64,000 nt of DNA, taken from assembly GCA_937146725.1 (NCBI GenBank), contig CAKZRU010000147.1, positions 29,850 through 93,849 of the forward strand, read 5' to 3'. The stretch is from an uncultured Myxococcales bacterium (GTDB lineage: Bacteria > Myxococcota_A > Bradymonadia > UBA7976 > VGTA01). The translations under genes were made by a program, and so were the position numbers. Position 1 is the stretch's first letter, and every line of letters begins with the position of its first letter. The notes under the pieces were generated by a model that had not been told where the DNA came from, made no database searches, and worked only from the letters and a program-made list of their open reading frames with translations. Shown in pieces: positions 27,699 through 36,086 of this stretch.

Positions 27699-27865
27699 TG
27701 TAAACATTCCTTTAATCACTGAGCTAGACTCCATTAGGCTTATCAACAAGTTTATGTCTCTATAATCAACTAGAAAGAGTCATCAGTCTTGTTGCCCATT
27801 TCTTACAGTAAACAGATTACACATTAAGCGCAACGAGAGTTCAAATAGGAAATAAGATTTAGATC

Positions 27866-28303
27866 TCAAAAACTAAAAGGAATCCCAAAACGTTGTATCC
27901 ACAAGCCTGCGCCTGCGAAGCAAACCGCCATAGGTACGGTATTCTTCTTTTTACTTTTTTTGTTGAGCAAAAGAATCAAAAAACCTAGAACACCGCCCCC
28001 AATGATTCCCAAACCAATCACCCATAAGCCTTGCTTAATACCTAACCAAGCGCTCATGCCCATGCATAGCTTCACATCTCCGCCACGATAAACATTTAAA
28101 GCAAAGGGAAAAAGTAAAATCGCAAGGGTAATAGCCACAGCAAGCAGCGACGTCCAAAGACCTTCCCAGCCAAATGCCATGGTATTGATGAGCAAGCCCG
28201 ACCCCAAAATACTAAAGTTTAGAGGATTTGGGATTTTGCGCCAACTTACATCAAGTACAGCCGCCAACATGACTAGACCTACAAATATTGCTGAGGCCTC
28301 CAT
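27866..28303 (-). CDS. tadV: Prepilin peptidase TadV/CpaA
   Basis: The start was placed at ATG 28303 (145 residues), 9 bp after AGAAGGG; a GTG 9 bp further upstream overlaps that site. This is an A24-type aspartyl peptidase with four to five membrane helices. The catalytic aspartates are in VLDVSWRKIPN (Asp18) and YRGGDVKL (Asp76, in place of the GxGD form). It processes the Flp pilin and TadE-type pseudopilins. It lies between flp and tadE. Confidence 0.93.
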   Translation of the reverse strand: MEASAIFVGLVMLAAVLDVSWRKIPNPLNFSILGSGLLINTMAFGWEGLWTSLLAVAITLAILLFPFALNVYRGGDVKLCMGMSAWLGIKQGLWVIGLGIIGGGVLGFLILLLNKKSKKKNTVPMAVCFAGAGLWIQRFGIPFSF

Positions 28304-28371
28304 GTTGTTCACCCTTCTTGATAGAATCTACTGAAGCTCAGATTAAGTAATGCTTCAATGCAGTATATAAC

Positions 28372-28542
28372 TTAGCGATTGTTAACCGAATCGGCCGCAT
28401 CCTGGAAAAGTTGAGTAATTGCATCGCCAAATTGAGAAACTGCCACGATTGAAGCTACACCAACGAGAGCTGCAATAATCGCGTATTCAACTGCTGTAGC
28501 TGCTGATTCATCTTTATAAAGGCGAATGAATAGATTTTTCAT
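28372..28542 (-). CDS. flp: Flp-family major pilin
   Basis: This is a 56-residue protein. It begins MKNLFIRLYKDESAATAVEY, continues IIAALVGVASIVAVSQFGDA and ends DSVNNR. The processing motif of Flp pilins (G-x4-E-Y) appears as A-(ATAV)-E-Y, so the residue before the cleavage site is Ala instead of Gly. A strong ribosome-binding site (AGGAG, 8 bp before ATG) and its place as first gene of the Tad locus support expression. It is the structural subunit of the pilus. No second flp copy is seen in the window. Confidence 0.92.
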   Translation of the reverse strand: MKNLFIRLYKDESAATAVEYAIIAALVGVASIVAVSQFGDAITQLFQDAADSVNNR

Positions 28543-28610
28543 GGGAGATGCTCCTGTAAAAACTTTGTAGTATAGTGTAATAAAATCGAGCTAATAAAAC
28601 GATATAACTC

Positions 28611-28639
28611 CTTGCTCTTAATTTGAGCGAGTTTTTTTT
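28611..28639 (+). terminator. Rho-independent terminator-like hairpin upstream of pssA
   Basis: The stem CTTGCTC/GAGCGAG (one G-T wobble) with a 7-base loop is followed by eight Ts on the plus strand. It sits in the divergent promoter region between flp (-) and pssA (+), not after any plus-strand gene, so it may stop antisense transcripts from the Tad side or act as a leader attenuator for pssA. There is no T-run on the minus strand. Confidence 0.6.
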
Positions 28640-28719
28640 GTTTTTGCAAATCAATTCAACATTATATAGCGAAATGTTTGTCGTCAGTGAGTTTTCACCA
28701 AAGGATATAGGTTCTATAC

Positions 28720-29466
28720 ATGCTCAAAAGTGACCAACTTAAATATCTTATTCCTAATAGCTTCACCGCCTCATCAATGGCGCTTGGCGTTGTCTCTGCC
28801 TATCTGTCTAGTCAAGGAGAGTTTAACCTTGCTGCTTGGATGATCACATGGGGTGTATTATTGGATAAGCTAGATGGAAGTGCAGCTCGTCTTTTTAATG
28901 CGAGTTCTGACTTTGGTGTTCAGTTTGATTCTTTTGCTGACTTTGTCATTTTTGGTATTGCTCCAGCTTCTCTTTTCTACCATTGGCTCGGTGGTATAAA
29001 TAGTTCCTATCATGGTGTATTAGCCGCAATTGCTTGTTTATATGTGGTTTTGACTGCGACTCGACTAGCCTTATTTAATATCAGTACCCCTCCAGGAGGT
29101 GATTCATATTTCTTTGGCTTACCAACAACTCTAAGTGGAGCGACTTTAAGCACCTTTTATTTAAGTACTGAAATCTACGCACCAAATATGTTTAAGGTGG
29201 GTCAAATGAGCGAGGTTACTCAACTCTCTTTGATGACACTTTTAATGGTAGCTGCCTTACTTATGGTCAGTCGTTTTGTTTTACCCAAACTAAAGCCTCG
29301 TAAGAGTAAAGCAATTAACATCTTCCAATTTGTAAATATTGGACTTGTTTATGTGATGTCACCCTTTAAGCTCTATCCTGAATACTTACTTGTCTTATGT
29401 ATCATCTACCTATGTGTAGGCAGTATTTCCGGCTTAATCCATGGTGTTCAACTCAAAGAAGAGTAG
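28720..29466 (+). CDS. pssA: CDP-diacylglycerol-serine O-phosphatidyltransferase
   Basis: This 248-residue membrane enzyme makes phosphatidylserine from CDP-diacylglycerol and serine. The CDP-alcohol phosphotransferase motif is complete: D52-G53-x2-A56-R57-x8-G66-x3-D70-x3-D74. The substrate-specific N-terminal YLIPNSFTASSMALGVVS is typical of the PssA type. Six to eight hydrophobic helices follow. PE synthesis would also need a decarboxylase, which is not in the window. It is divergent from flp, and the T-tailed hairpin at 28611 lies in its possible leader. Confidence 0.9.
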   Translation: MLKSDQLKYLIPNSFTASSMALGVVSAYLSSQGEFNLAAWMITWGVLLDKLDGSAARLFNASSDFGVQFDSFADFVIFGIAPASLFYHWLGGINSSYHGVLAAIACLYVVLTATRLALFNISTPPGGDSYFFGLPTTLSGATLSTFYLSTEIYAPNMFKVGQMSEVTQLSLMTLLMVAALLMVSRFVLPKLKPRKSKAINIFQFVNIGLVYVMSPFKLYPEYLLVLCIIYLCVGSISGLIHGVQLKEE

Positions 29467-29503
29467 AGCTCAATAACCCTAGTTAAGAGTAAATCTACAC
29501 CCT

Positions 29504-30718
29504 TTACCCCTTGAGTAGGGTAAACAGCTTTCCTTGCGTTGCTAAGATCTGGCCATATGGAAACTGATCAGCACTTTGAATTAAAGACCAAAGCTCCCTT
29601 TGACCATGTGGCTGGGCCCAAAGATGACCGTTTAAATCAAGTTCCACGGTAAAGATAGGTCCCTTGCTTTTAACAAAAGGAAGAGAAATCTCACAAAGCT
29701 CACCACCTACTCTTGAGACGCCCGGAAAAAGATTAAAAGCACCGTAAAAAACTCGCTCTTGGTTTGCCTTTAGCTCCCAAATGGCCATTGAAGGTTGACT
29801 AATCACCTCTGTATTTTCAACAGTCATCTCAACCCACTTTATGATCAGCGAACCACTGCGTAAGGTATTCATCTGGGTCATTTCTATCTGCTTTTTAACG
29901 GGCTGCCAAATCTCTTGATTTAAAGCACCTTCAAATGAAAATCCCTGTTGGCTCAGATGGACCTTTCCCACCTTTTTTTGAGTGATAGGCAAGAGTAGGC
30001 TTTCTTGTTGTTTAAGTCTTTGCTTAAGCGCTTTATGCTGACTAAACCACAAAATACTTGCGCTTAAATCTTGATCTTTTAGTTGTGGCTGAGTGTTTGC
30101 TGACTGAACCGCCTGTAGCTGGCTTTGATTAAACTGCTGATTACCTGTAGCAAAAGGATTTGGTACCCCTCTTAAGTGTATGCCGCCCAAGGAATCACTT
30201 GGTGGAGGAATAGGTGGAGGCATAGACACTTCAAAATCATTCTCGAATTCATCGTTGGCACTATCAATATCTTCAAAGTTATCCTCAGGGTTAAAACCTT
30301 CAGAAAGAGTATAGTCATGGTTAGATTCTGAATGAGAAATTTCTGTTGCAAGCTCACTTACACTCGAAAAGGAATTTTTATTAAAGTTTGCTTGTCCTGA
30401 AGTGATTTCCGTTGAGTCATCAGAATCAAAAGAGGCAAAGTCATCAAGAAAGGCAGTATTCTCACCTAAATGATTTGGTACCATTGGAATGGGAGAGATT
30501 AAAGGTTCAGTTTGATGTATAGAACGACTTTGTGGTGTTTCTGAGCTAGAATGCTTTGGCTTATAAGTCATTTGCACAGTTTTCAGTGCATCTTGCTCAG
30601 AATCATCACCAAAACCATAGAGGGTAGGTAAAACCGGAGCTGCTCTTTGCTCACCACAGCGTGGACAGGATTGCTTTTCACTCTGAAGCTGAGAACCACA
30701 TTGAGCACATCGGTACAT
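29504..30718 (-). CDS. Zinc-ribbon protein with long acidic linker and unknown C-terminal domain
   Basis: I placed the start at ATG 30718 (404 residues), where the protein begins MYRCAQCGSQLQSEKQSCPRC: a zinc ribbon with Cys4, Cys7, Cys18 and Cys21. The frame stays open to 30805, adding a hydrophobic stretch unlikely to be translated. Residues about 40-230 are low-complexity, rich in Ser, Asp, Glu and Pro. Residues about 250-404 form a compact domain with several Trp (KWVEMTVENTEV, AIWELKANQERVFYGAFNLF). I do not recognise it. Such zinc-ribbon/linker proteins are common in Myxococcota-like genomes, often as regulators or scaffolds. Confidence 0.6.
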   Translation of the reverse strand: MYRCAQCGSQLQSEKQSCPRCGEQRAAPVLPTLYGFGDDSEQDALKTVQMTYKPKHSSSETPQSRSIHQTEPLISPIPMVPNHLGENTAFLDDFASFDSDDSTEITSGQANFNKNSFSSVSELATEISHSESNHDYTLSEGFNPEDNFEDIDSANDEFENDFEVSMPPPIPPPSDSLGGIHLRGVPNPFATGNQQFNQSQLQAVQSANTQPQLKDQDLSASILWFSQHKALKQRLKQQESLLLPITQKKVGKVHLSQQGFSFEGALNQEIWQPVKKQIEMTQMNTLRSGSLIIKWVEMTVENTEVISQPSMAIWELKANQERVFYGAFNLFPGVSRVGGELCEISLPFVKSKGPIFTVELDLNGHLWAQPHGQRELWSLIQSADQFPYGQILATQGKLFTLLKG

Positions 30719-31037
30719 CGTTCCGACCCTTATGTAATTGTAAATGTTTGGAATGAGATATGAGAGAAAATACGTGAGGAATATATCTCTCGAGGCTTTT
30801 ATCATCTGAACTTATAACTATGTACCTACTTACATGAAGCGAAGTCACTTTTATATTATTTTTTGACTCAGCACTCTGAAATACTGAACCAAATCGATCT
30901 TTTTCTACATCGAATTAAGAGTCAGCTTTAAGTCTAGGTTTGGGTCAACAGTGATCACTAAGCTTGCTAATCACAAATACTCGCATTATAGAGAGGGTCG
31001 AAAACTTTTATTAAACCGAAGAAAGGAAAAGTTTTTC
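30719..31037. other. Divergent promoter region between zinc-ribbon gene and prfB
   Basis: The 319 bp between the two divergently transcribed genes hold no gene I can support. A TTGACT hexamer at about 30862 is a possible -35 element, but no clear -10 follows at the right distance. The prfB reading frame extends upstream to 30951 without a ribosome-binding site. No tRNA or terminator was found. Confidence 0.5.
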
Positions 31038-32163
31038 ATGTCTACAAACAGTACATCAACAGCACAGGTGCACAAGCTAAATACCCAGCATCGCGCCTTG
31101 TGCGAGCGTAAACAAGCGCTCGGGAGGTATCTTTGACGAGCCTCAAGCCCGAGAGCGAGTTGCAGAACTTGATTATTTAAGTGCTCAGCCGGAGTTTTGG
31201 GATCAACAAGAAAGAGCTCAAGAGTTACTTAAAGAACGTAATGATGCCAAAACAAACTTGGACCGCCTAGACAGTCTACAAAGCTCTCTTGATGATCTTG
31301 AAGTTCTTATTGAGATGGCGGAAGAAGACGAAGACTCATTATTGGAAGCCGATGAATTAGGTCAGTCGTTGGATGAGCAACTTCGTAAAATGGAGTTTGA
31401 ACGTATGTTAAGTGGTCAACATGATCGAGCAGCTTGCTTTGTCAGTATCAATGCCGGAGCCGGCGGTACAGAAAGCCAAGACTGGGCTGACATGATCTTG
31501 CGTATGCTTCTTCGCTTTTCAGAACGTCGTGGTTATAAAACCGAGATCACAGACTTGTTGCCTGGTGAAGAAGCCGGTACCAAGAGTGCAACTTTTCGTG
31601 TTGAAGGAGAGTTTGCCTTTGGGTATCTCAAAGCTGAAAATGGCGTACACCGCTTAGTACGTATTTCACCCTTTGATAGTAATAAACGGCGACATACTAG
31701 TTTTGCGAGTGTTTCGGTTTTACCCGAAATTGAAGATGACATCGATATTGATATTCGTGAAGAAGATATCAGTATGGATACATTTAGAGCGAGTGGGGCT
31801 GGTGGCCAGCACGTCAATAAAACCAACTCTGCGGTCAGACTAACCCACACCCCAAGTGGTATTGTTGTCTCCTGTCAAGCTGAACGAAGCCAACATAAGA
31901 ATCGTGCGACTGCCATGAAGCTTCTCAAAGCTCGCCTTTTTGAAGTTGAGCTTCAAAAGCGAACCGATGAACGTGATGCTTTATATGCGAGTAAGTCTAA
32001 AATTGACTTTGGTAGCCAGATTCGTTCTTATGTTTTGCATCCCTATCAAATGGTCAAAGATCACCGTTCCGGCTATGAAACAAGCAATTCCGGAAATGTG
32101 CTTGATGGAGATTTAGAGGCCTTTATGGAGGCTTATTTATTGATCGGTGAAGATGAAGATTAA
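31038..32163 (+). CDS. prfB: Peptide chain release factor 2, expressed by programmed +1 frameshift
   Basis: The gene is in two frames. ORF1 runs from ATG 31038 (GAAAGGAAAAG upstream) to an in-frame TGA at 31134-31136 after 32 codons. ORF2 continues in the +1 frame from GAC 31135 to TAA 32161, giving about 374 residues, close to the family's 365. RF2 recognises UGA/UAA stop codons: the S210-P211-F212 anticodon-like tripeptide and the G255-G256-Q257 catalytic motif are present. The frameshift is the known autoregulation: low RF2 makes ribosomes pause at UGA and slip. This is not a pseudogene. Confidence 0.97.
31122..31137 (+). promoter_or_regulatory. RF2 programmed frameshift site with internal SD-like stimulator
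   Basis: The site reads GGGAGGTATCTTTGAC: an SD-like GGGAGG (31122-31127), a TAT spacer codon, the slippery CTT and the TGA stop followed by C, the poor termination context. This is nearly the E. coli arrangement (AGGGGGTATCTTTGAC). Confidence 0.95.
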
Positions 32164-32168
32164 AAGAT

Positions 32169-33533
32169 CTATTCGCAAGGATCGCTTTCAGAAATAAAGG
32201 GTAAATCGTCTTTTAACTCTGAACAAAACTGACTGAGATGTTCCAAATGTGGTGCATGTCCACAGTTTTGAATAGAAATATGCTTACCTCTGTGACTTAA
32301 GGCTAAAGCCTGTTGGGCGACTGCCACATATTTTGGGTCTTCGGCACCGGTGACCCAAAGTAGCTCACATTCTAATTCAGCTAAGCTTTTGTGCATTGGT
32401 GGCATTTCACCCTGCCCCATACTATCAAAGGCCAAGGCTAAACCTCGTGCTTGATGTGCAGAACGATGTCTCAGTACTCGTTGAGCTTCGAGTGGATTTT
32501 GCTCGGCCAAGCGAGCGAGTAAAGCCTGCTGATTCCATAAAGATAAGAAGTGATTACTATCTTGAGTGTTCCATAAGGCATCTGACCATTGACGATCTGA
32601 AGCCTGTCGAGCCTTTCTCTCTTGTTTATCTTCAATACCCAAGCCAGCACTAATTAAAGTCAAGTGCTCTAACTTGAGCTCATCTGCTGTTTTTTCCAAT
32701 GAGTGGGCCAAGTGTAAGGCAAGACGTCCACCCATAGAATACCCAAGCATATTAAAGGTTTGAAAGCCATCCAATAGAGCAATTTGTTCGATCAAGGTTT
32801 TCACTTGTTCTACAATCGCTAAATATGTAGGTGCTTCACGAGGTTCATCTTCTACGAATGACTCATCAAAGGATTCATCATAAGATTCATGAGTATCTAG
32901 ACTCTCAAAATGATCTTCTTCACCTTGAAGATAATAGGGTTCAAAGTCCAAAAATTGAGCTTGAGTACGCAAAGATTGATAAGCACTACGACCATGACCG
33001 ATCAGGTTGATGGCATAAACAGGACAAGCAAGCTGTTGAACCAAAAGTTCATAGTCGAGCGCATGACCACTCATGCCATGCAAAAGCACCATTGGTTGTA
33101 TCGGTTTTGGTTCAGGTTGAGAAGATTGATATGGCCAATAATAAACTTCATATAAATAGCCAGAGGCATATAAGGTACGAACAGAATGATGTTTTTCGTG
33201 TCCTAAAGCAGTTTCCTCCAAGTTTTCCTCTGTAATGATATTCTCCAACTGAGTGCCCAGTGCCTTGATATTTTCTAATGTGCAATTCACAAAGCGCGTA
33301 TTTTCAAGATGCGCATATACAAAGGTAGCACCAGTAAAGTCACAATGCTCAAAGACCACATCATTAAGATTAGTCCCAATAAACTCTACTTCTCGGAAAT
33401 CAATATGAGAAAATTGGCTATGGCATAATACTAAGCCGTTAAAATCATATTGTCTTAAATCACGATGACTGATGTTTTGACCAATGCATTCGTTTAAGAC
33501 CCTTGGAAGGCTTTTTAAAGCTTTTGTACTCAA
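32169..33533 (-). CDS. Pentapeptide-repeat protein fused to an alpha/beta hydrolase
   Basis: This 454-residue protein has two parts. Residues 24-98 are about 15 consecutive pentapeptides with Phe or Leu at the central position (YDFNG, SQFSH, IDFRE, CDFTG, ATFVY, AHLEN, TRFVN), which should fold as about four coils of a right-handed quadrilateral beta-helix. Residues about 145-450 form an alpha/beta hydrolase of MenH/peroxidase-like type: oxyanion-hole LLHGMSG, nucleophile Ser266 in GYSMGG, Asp399 in VTGAEDP, and His426 in NCGHAPHLEH. Residues 205-232 are an acidic repeat insert. It is likely cytoplasmic, with no signal peptide. The substrate is unknown. The stop is 3 bp from the next gene, and it converges on prfB. 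Confidence 0.85.
   Translation of the reverse strand: MSTKALKSLPRVLNECIGQNISHRDLRQYDFNGLVLCHSQFSHIDFREVEFIGTNLNDVVFEHCDFTGATFVYAHLENTRFVNCTLENIKALGTQLENIITEENLEETALGHEKHHSVRTLYASGYLYEVYYWPYQSSQPEPKPIQPMVLLHGMSGHALDYELLVQQLACPVYAINLIGHGRSAYQSLRTQAQFLDFEPYYLQGEEDHFESLDTHESYDESFDESFVEDEPREAPTYLAIVEQVKTLIEQIALLDGFQTFNMLGYSMGGRLALHLAHSLEKTADELKLEHLTLISAGLGIEDKQERKARQASDRQWSDALWNTQDSNHFLSLWNQQALLARLAEQNPLEAQRVLRHRSAHQARGLALAFDSMGQGEMPPMHKSLAELECELLWVTGAEDPKYVAVAQQALALSHRGKHISIQNCGHAPHLEHLSQFCSELKDDLPFISESDPCE
32860..32895. repeat. 12-bp tandem repeat inside the hydrolase gene
   Basis: Three 12-bp units follow each other (GACTCATCAAAG, GATTCATCATAA, GATTCATGAGTA), encoding a Tyr/Asp/Glu/Ser/Phe repeat in the acidic insert of the hydrolase domain. 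The unit keeps the frame. Confidence 0.8.
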
Positions 33534-33536
33534 GCC

Positions 33537-34754
33537 TTATTCTCCAACATTCACACTTTTGGCACTAAGTACTGCTTCCGCTTGACCAAGCTTAGTCGGT
33601 GTAATTGCCTTGATTGGAGTTCTGTAAGCATCTTTGGCAATCCAAGCAAAACCTTTAACTGGTGGGCGCTTTAAAGCACGCTTTGAGATAATCCCACCGG
33701 TAATCGCCCCTTGAATTGAGATCTTATATGCCTCGACCCAACCAATACCAGTAAGAACACGTTCCTCACCAAGTACTTTAACTTCAATCAATCTTTCTCT
33801 TTGCCCATCCCAAATATATTGCTCAAAACTCATTCCAACCTCAAGATTTAAGCGTCTTAAAGCATAAAGACTACTTAGGGTTTCATGCATTGGATGTGGA
33901 GCCATATAGCTGATTGAAGTTTTCTTACGCTTCTTTAATTCACGGGTTTTAGTCCAATCTAGGCGACCGTTATCTTGGTTAAACTCACTGATATATTCAA
34001 CCTTACGTCCTTTTTCATTAAGAAAAAATTCGCTTTTAACCGGTTGAAAAGTACGTTCATCTACAAATACTCTTAGGCTGTCTCTAATCGGATAAAAGTT
34101 TTCAAGCACTGGGCTTGATTGCACAAAACCACTGAGTTCTAGAACAGATTTCCCTTTAAGTTTACCGCGTCGCCCCACCTTTAAGGTCACTGTGCCAGAG
34201 TGAGCATTTAACATATTGACTTTAAAAGTAAGGGTTTCACCTAAGGGAAAGGGAATCTGTCCTAAAGTTGGAGGCTCTTTAAGGGCTCGTTTTGGACGAT
34301 TTGTAGGAAACTTTCTTAAACGCTTTCGCTTTTTGAGTCCTTTTTTAAAACCTCGCAGAGAACGCTTAATCCGTTTACGTTTTACTTTGGGTTGAGTCTT
34401 AGTCGTCTTTTTTGGAACTTCTTCCGTACTTACTTCTGCTTTATTTGTTTGCTCTACAGGTGCTTCGGGCGCTTCTTCGTTGACTTCAGCTTCTGGCTCA
34501 GCCACTGTTTCTTCTGCAACTTTTTCGGCTAATGTCGCCTGATCTTTAAGAGTTGTAGATGGGACTTCAGCGCCAGCAGTATCAGGGGCCTTGTCAGCGG
34601 CAAGCTGATCAGTATTATTTTGCTGGATCGGTGTTGCAGGTTCTTCAGCCCAAACCGGGGAAGATGCAGTTAAAGACGCTAAGGAAAATGCCACAAAAAG
34701 GCTGAGAACTAATGCATAACTTTGAGCTATACTTTTGAAGGGTTGAGTATTCAT
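33537..34754 (-). CDS. DUF3108 domain protein, exported
   Basis: The start was set at ATG 34754, 6 bp after GAGGAG (405 residues); an ATG three bases upstream is too close to it. A signal peptide (about 1-36, ending VWA-E) is followed by an acidic Glu/Pro/Thr-rich linker and then a very basic Lys/Arg stretch (residues about 123-155). From about residue 165 comes the DUF3108 domain: IPFPLGETLTFKVNMLNAHS, then GTVTLKVG, YPIRDSLRVFVDERTFQPV and FAWIAKDAYRTPIKA. DUF3108 proteins are periplasmic with uncharacterised function. The gene is packed against the hydrolase gene downstream (3 bp). Confidence 0.8.
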   Translation of the reverse strand: MNTQPFKSIAQSYALVLSLFVAFSLASLTASSPVWAEEPATPIQQNNTDQLAADKAPDTAGAEVPSTTLKDQATLAEKVAEETVAEPEAEVNEEAPEAPVEQTNKAEVSTEEVPKKTTKTQPKVKRKRIKRSLRGFKKGLKKRKRLRKFPTNRPKRALKEPPTLGQIPFPLGETLTFKVNMLNAHSGTVTLKVGRRGKLKGKSVLELSGFVQSSPVLENFYPIRDSLRVFVDERTFQPVKSEFFLNEKGRKVEYISEFNQDNGRLDWTKTRELKKRKKTSISYMAPHPMHETLSSLYALRRLNLEVGMSFEQYIWDGQRERLIEVKVLGEERVLTGIGWVEAYKISIQGAITGGIISKRALKRPPVKGFAWIAKDAYRTPIKAITPTKLGQAEAVLSAKSVNVGE

Positions 34755-34880
34755 CATAATCTCCTCAAGTGTTAATTGGATTACCATACAAAAAGTTCAT
34801 TAAAAAAGCTCTGATTATCAAATGATCATAAATCCGCATCTAAATCATGTGAGAAAAGTTTCTATTCAAAAATTCATTTA

Positions 34881-35933
34881 CTACCTAATCATCAGGCCTT
34901 GCCTCGAAGATGCTTTAGGGTGCGGAAAATTGGATCGCACAATCATAATTGGACGTCCAATAACTCTTGATTGGTCGATAATTTCGCCTTGATTACCACT
35001 ATTTGAGCTAGGTGGCCTTCGTATATCGGGTAAAACTAACAAGGTGTTTTTACCTAAATGACCCTTTAAAGACAGTTTACCTTGACTAGGGTCTATCGGT
35101 TCAGAAACAATCCAACTCTGCCCTGAGTCTGTACCTGTCTTGCTTTCATTGCTTGCATCAAATGGAGATAATGATAAAGGTTTATGCTCTTGATAAAATT
35201 GCTGATATGGCAAGGGTTGTTCTAAATCATTACTTAAATATTCGATTTCAAGATCGACTGCTTTTAAGTACAGCTTTTCATCATCAAGAGCCACTTGAGC
35301 ACCAAGAACTTCAACGCGTTGTGCTTCTTTTGCTGAAGCAATTACTCGTGCTACAGTGGTTCCATGAGCAATAGAATCATAGGCAATGACCTCACCGACT
35401 TGAAACCCTTTTCCCTCATATAAACGACGATCTACTAAAAGAATATCTCCCGTCAACATTTGAGGGTACATGGACATATCTTGAATATGTACAAAGGAGT
35501 AGACGCGAGTCATGGCAATATAAAATGTCAAACTAACCAAGGCCAAACATAGCATAGACAAGCCAAAAAATGAGGGGAGATGACTTTCATCTCGACTCCA
35601 TAAGATTTGAGTTGCAGGCTGATTATTTACTTTTTCAAAAAGAATCAGTTCGGCCCAACACCAATACAAAAAAAGTAAAGCAACGAGTAATTGAGGTAAA
35701 AAAGGAATCAGCATCCATAAACATACCAAACCAATACTTGTTGCTAAGGAAAGTCCTAGCCAATACAGTCCCAAAGTATCACGACGCCAATAAAGTAGGC
35801 CAACCCCCGGAAAAATAAAATTAAGTAGATGGGCGAGCCATTCATATTTTTGGGGCGGTTTTATTAAATGAAAATCACCTGTCATGGCCTTCATGCTCTC
35901 CTTGACCTCATTTGTGATGGAGTGTATGTTCAC
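34881..35933 (-). CDS. Signal peptidase I-like (S26) membrane protein lacking the catalytic lysine
   Basis: This 350-residue protein has three to four N-terminal membrane helices (about 33-48, 55-75, 78-99, 122-142) and an S26 domain. Box B is present: S154-M-Y-P157 followed by MLTGDILLVDRR, with Ser154 as the expected nucleophile. Box D, normally K-R-[VA]-[IV]-G, reads V194-A195-R196-V197-I198-A: the general-base Lys is Ala. The Ser-to-Ala spacing of 41 matches the Ser-Lys spacing of Bacillus-type enzymes. There is no His at that position, as ER-type enzymes have; the nearest is His190. It may be inactive or use another base. The main lepB must be elsewhere. The start could also be an internal ATG. 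Confidence 0.75.
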   Translation of the reverse strand: MNIHSITNEVKESMKAMTGDFHLIKPPQKYEWLAHLLNFIFPGVGLLYWRRDTLGLYWLGLSLATSIGLVCLWMLIPFLPQLLVALLFLYWCWAELILFEKVNNQPATQILWSRDESHLPSFFGLSMLCLALVSLTFYIAMTRVYSFVHIQDMSMYPQMLTGDILLVDRRLYEGKGFQVGEVIAYDSIAHGTTVARVIASAKEAQRVEVLGAQVALDDEKLYLKAVDLEIEYLSNDLEQPLPYQQFYQEHKPLSLSPFDASNESKTGTDSGQSWIVSEPIDPSQGKLSLKGHLGKNTLLVLPDIRRPPSSNSGNQGEIIDQSRVIGRPIMIVRSNFPHPKASSRQGLMIR

Positions 35934-36086
35934 GCACCGTTGATGAAATCTTCAAGCTCATACTCAAATGCTGTTATTGATCTCTATAACATGTTAGAGA
36001 GAAGTTAAAGTCAACTGAATGAAATAGTTACACAGATGACTAAATAAATAAATCTAGGACCCCTTTAAGATTTGGAGACACTACCC

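Noticed and set aside
31134..31136. In-frame stop early in prfB suggesting a pseudogene
   Set aside because: The CTT-TGA-C site, the SD-like stimulator and the intact downstream frame match the known programmed frameshift of RF2.
34755..34880. Possible small RNA or tRNA gene between the DUF3108 and S26-like genes
   Set aside because: No cloverleaf, TTCGA-type loop or strong hairpin could be found here or in any other gap.
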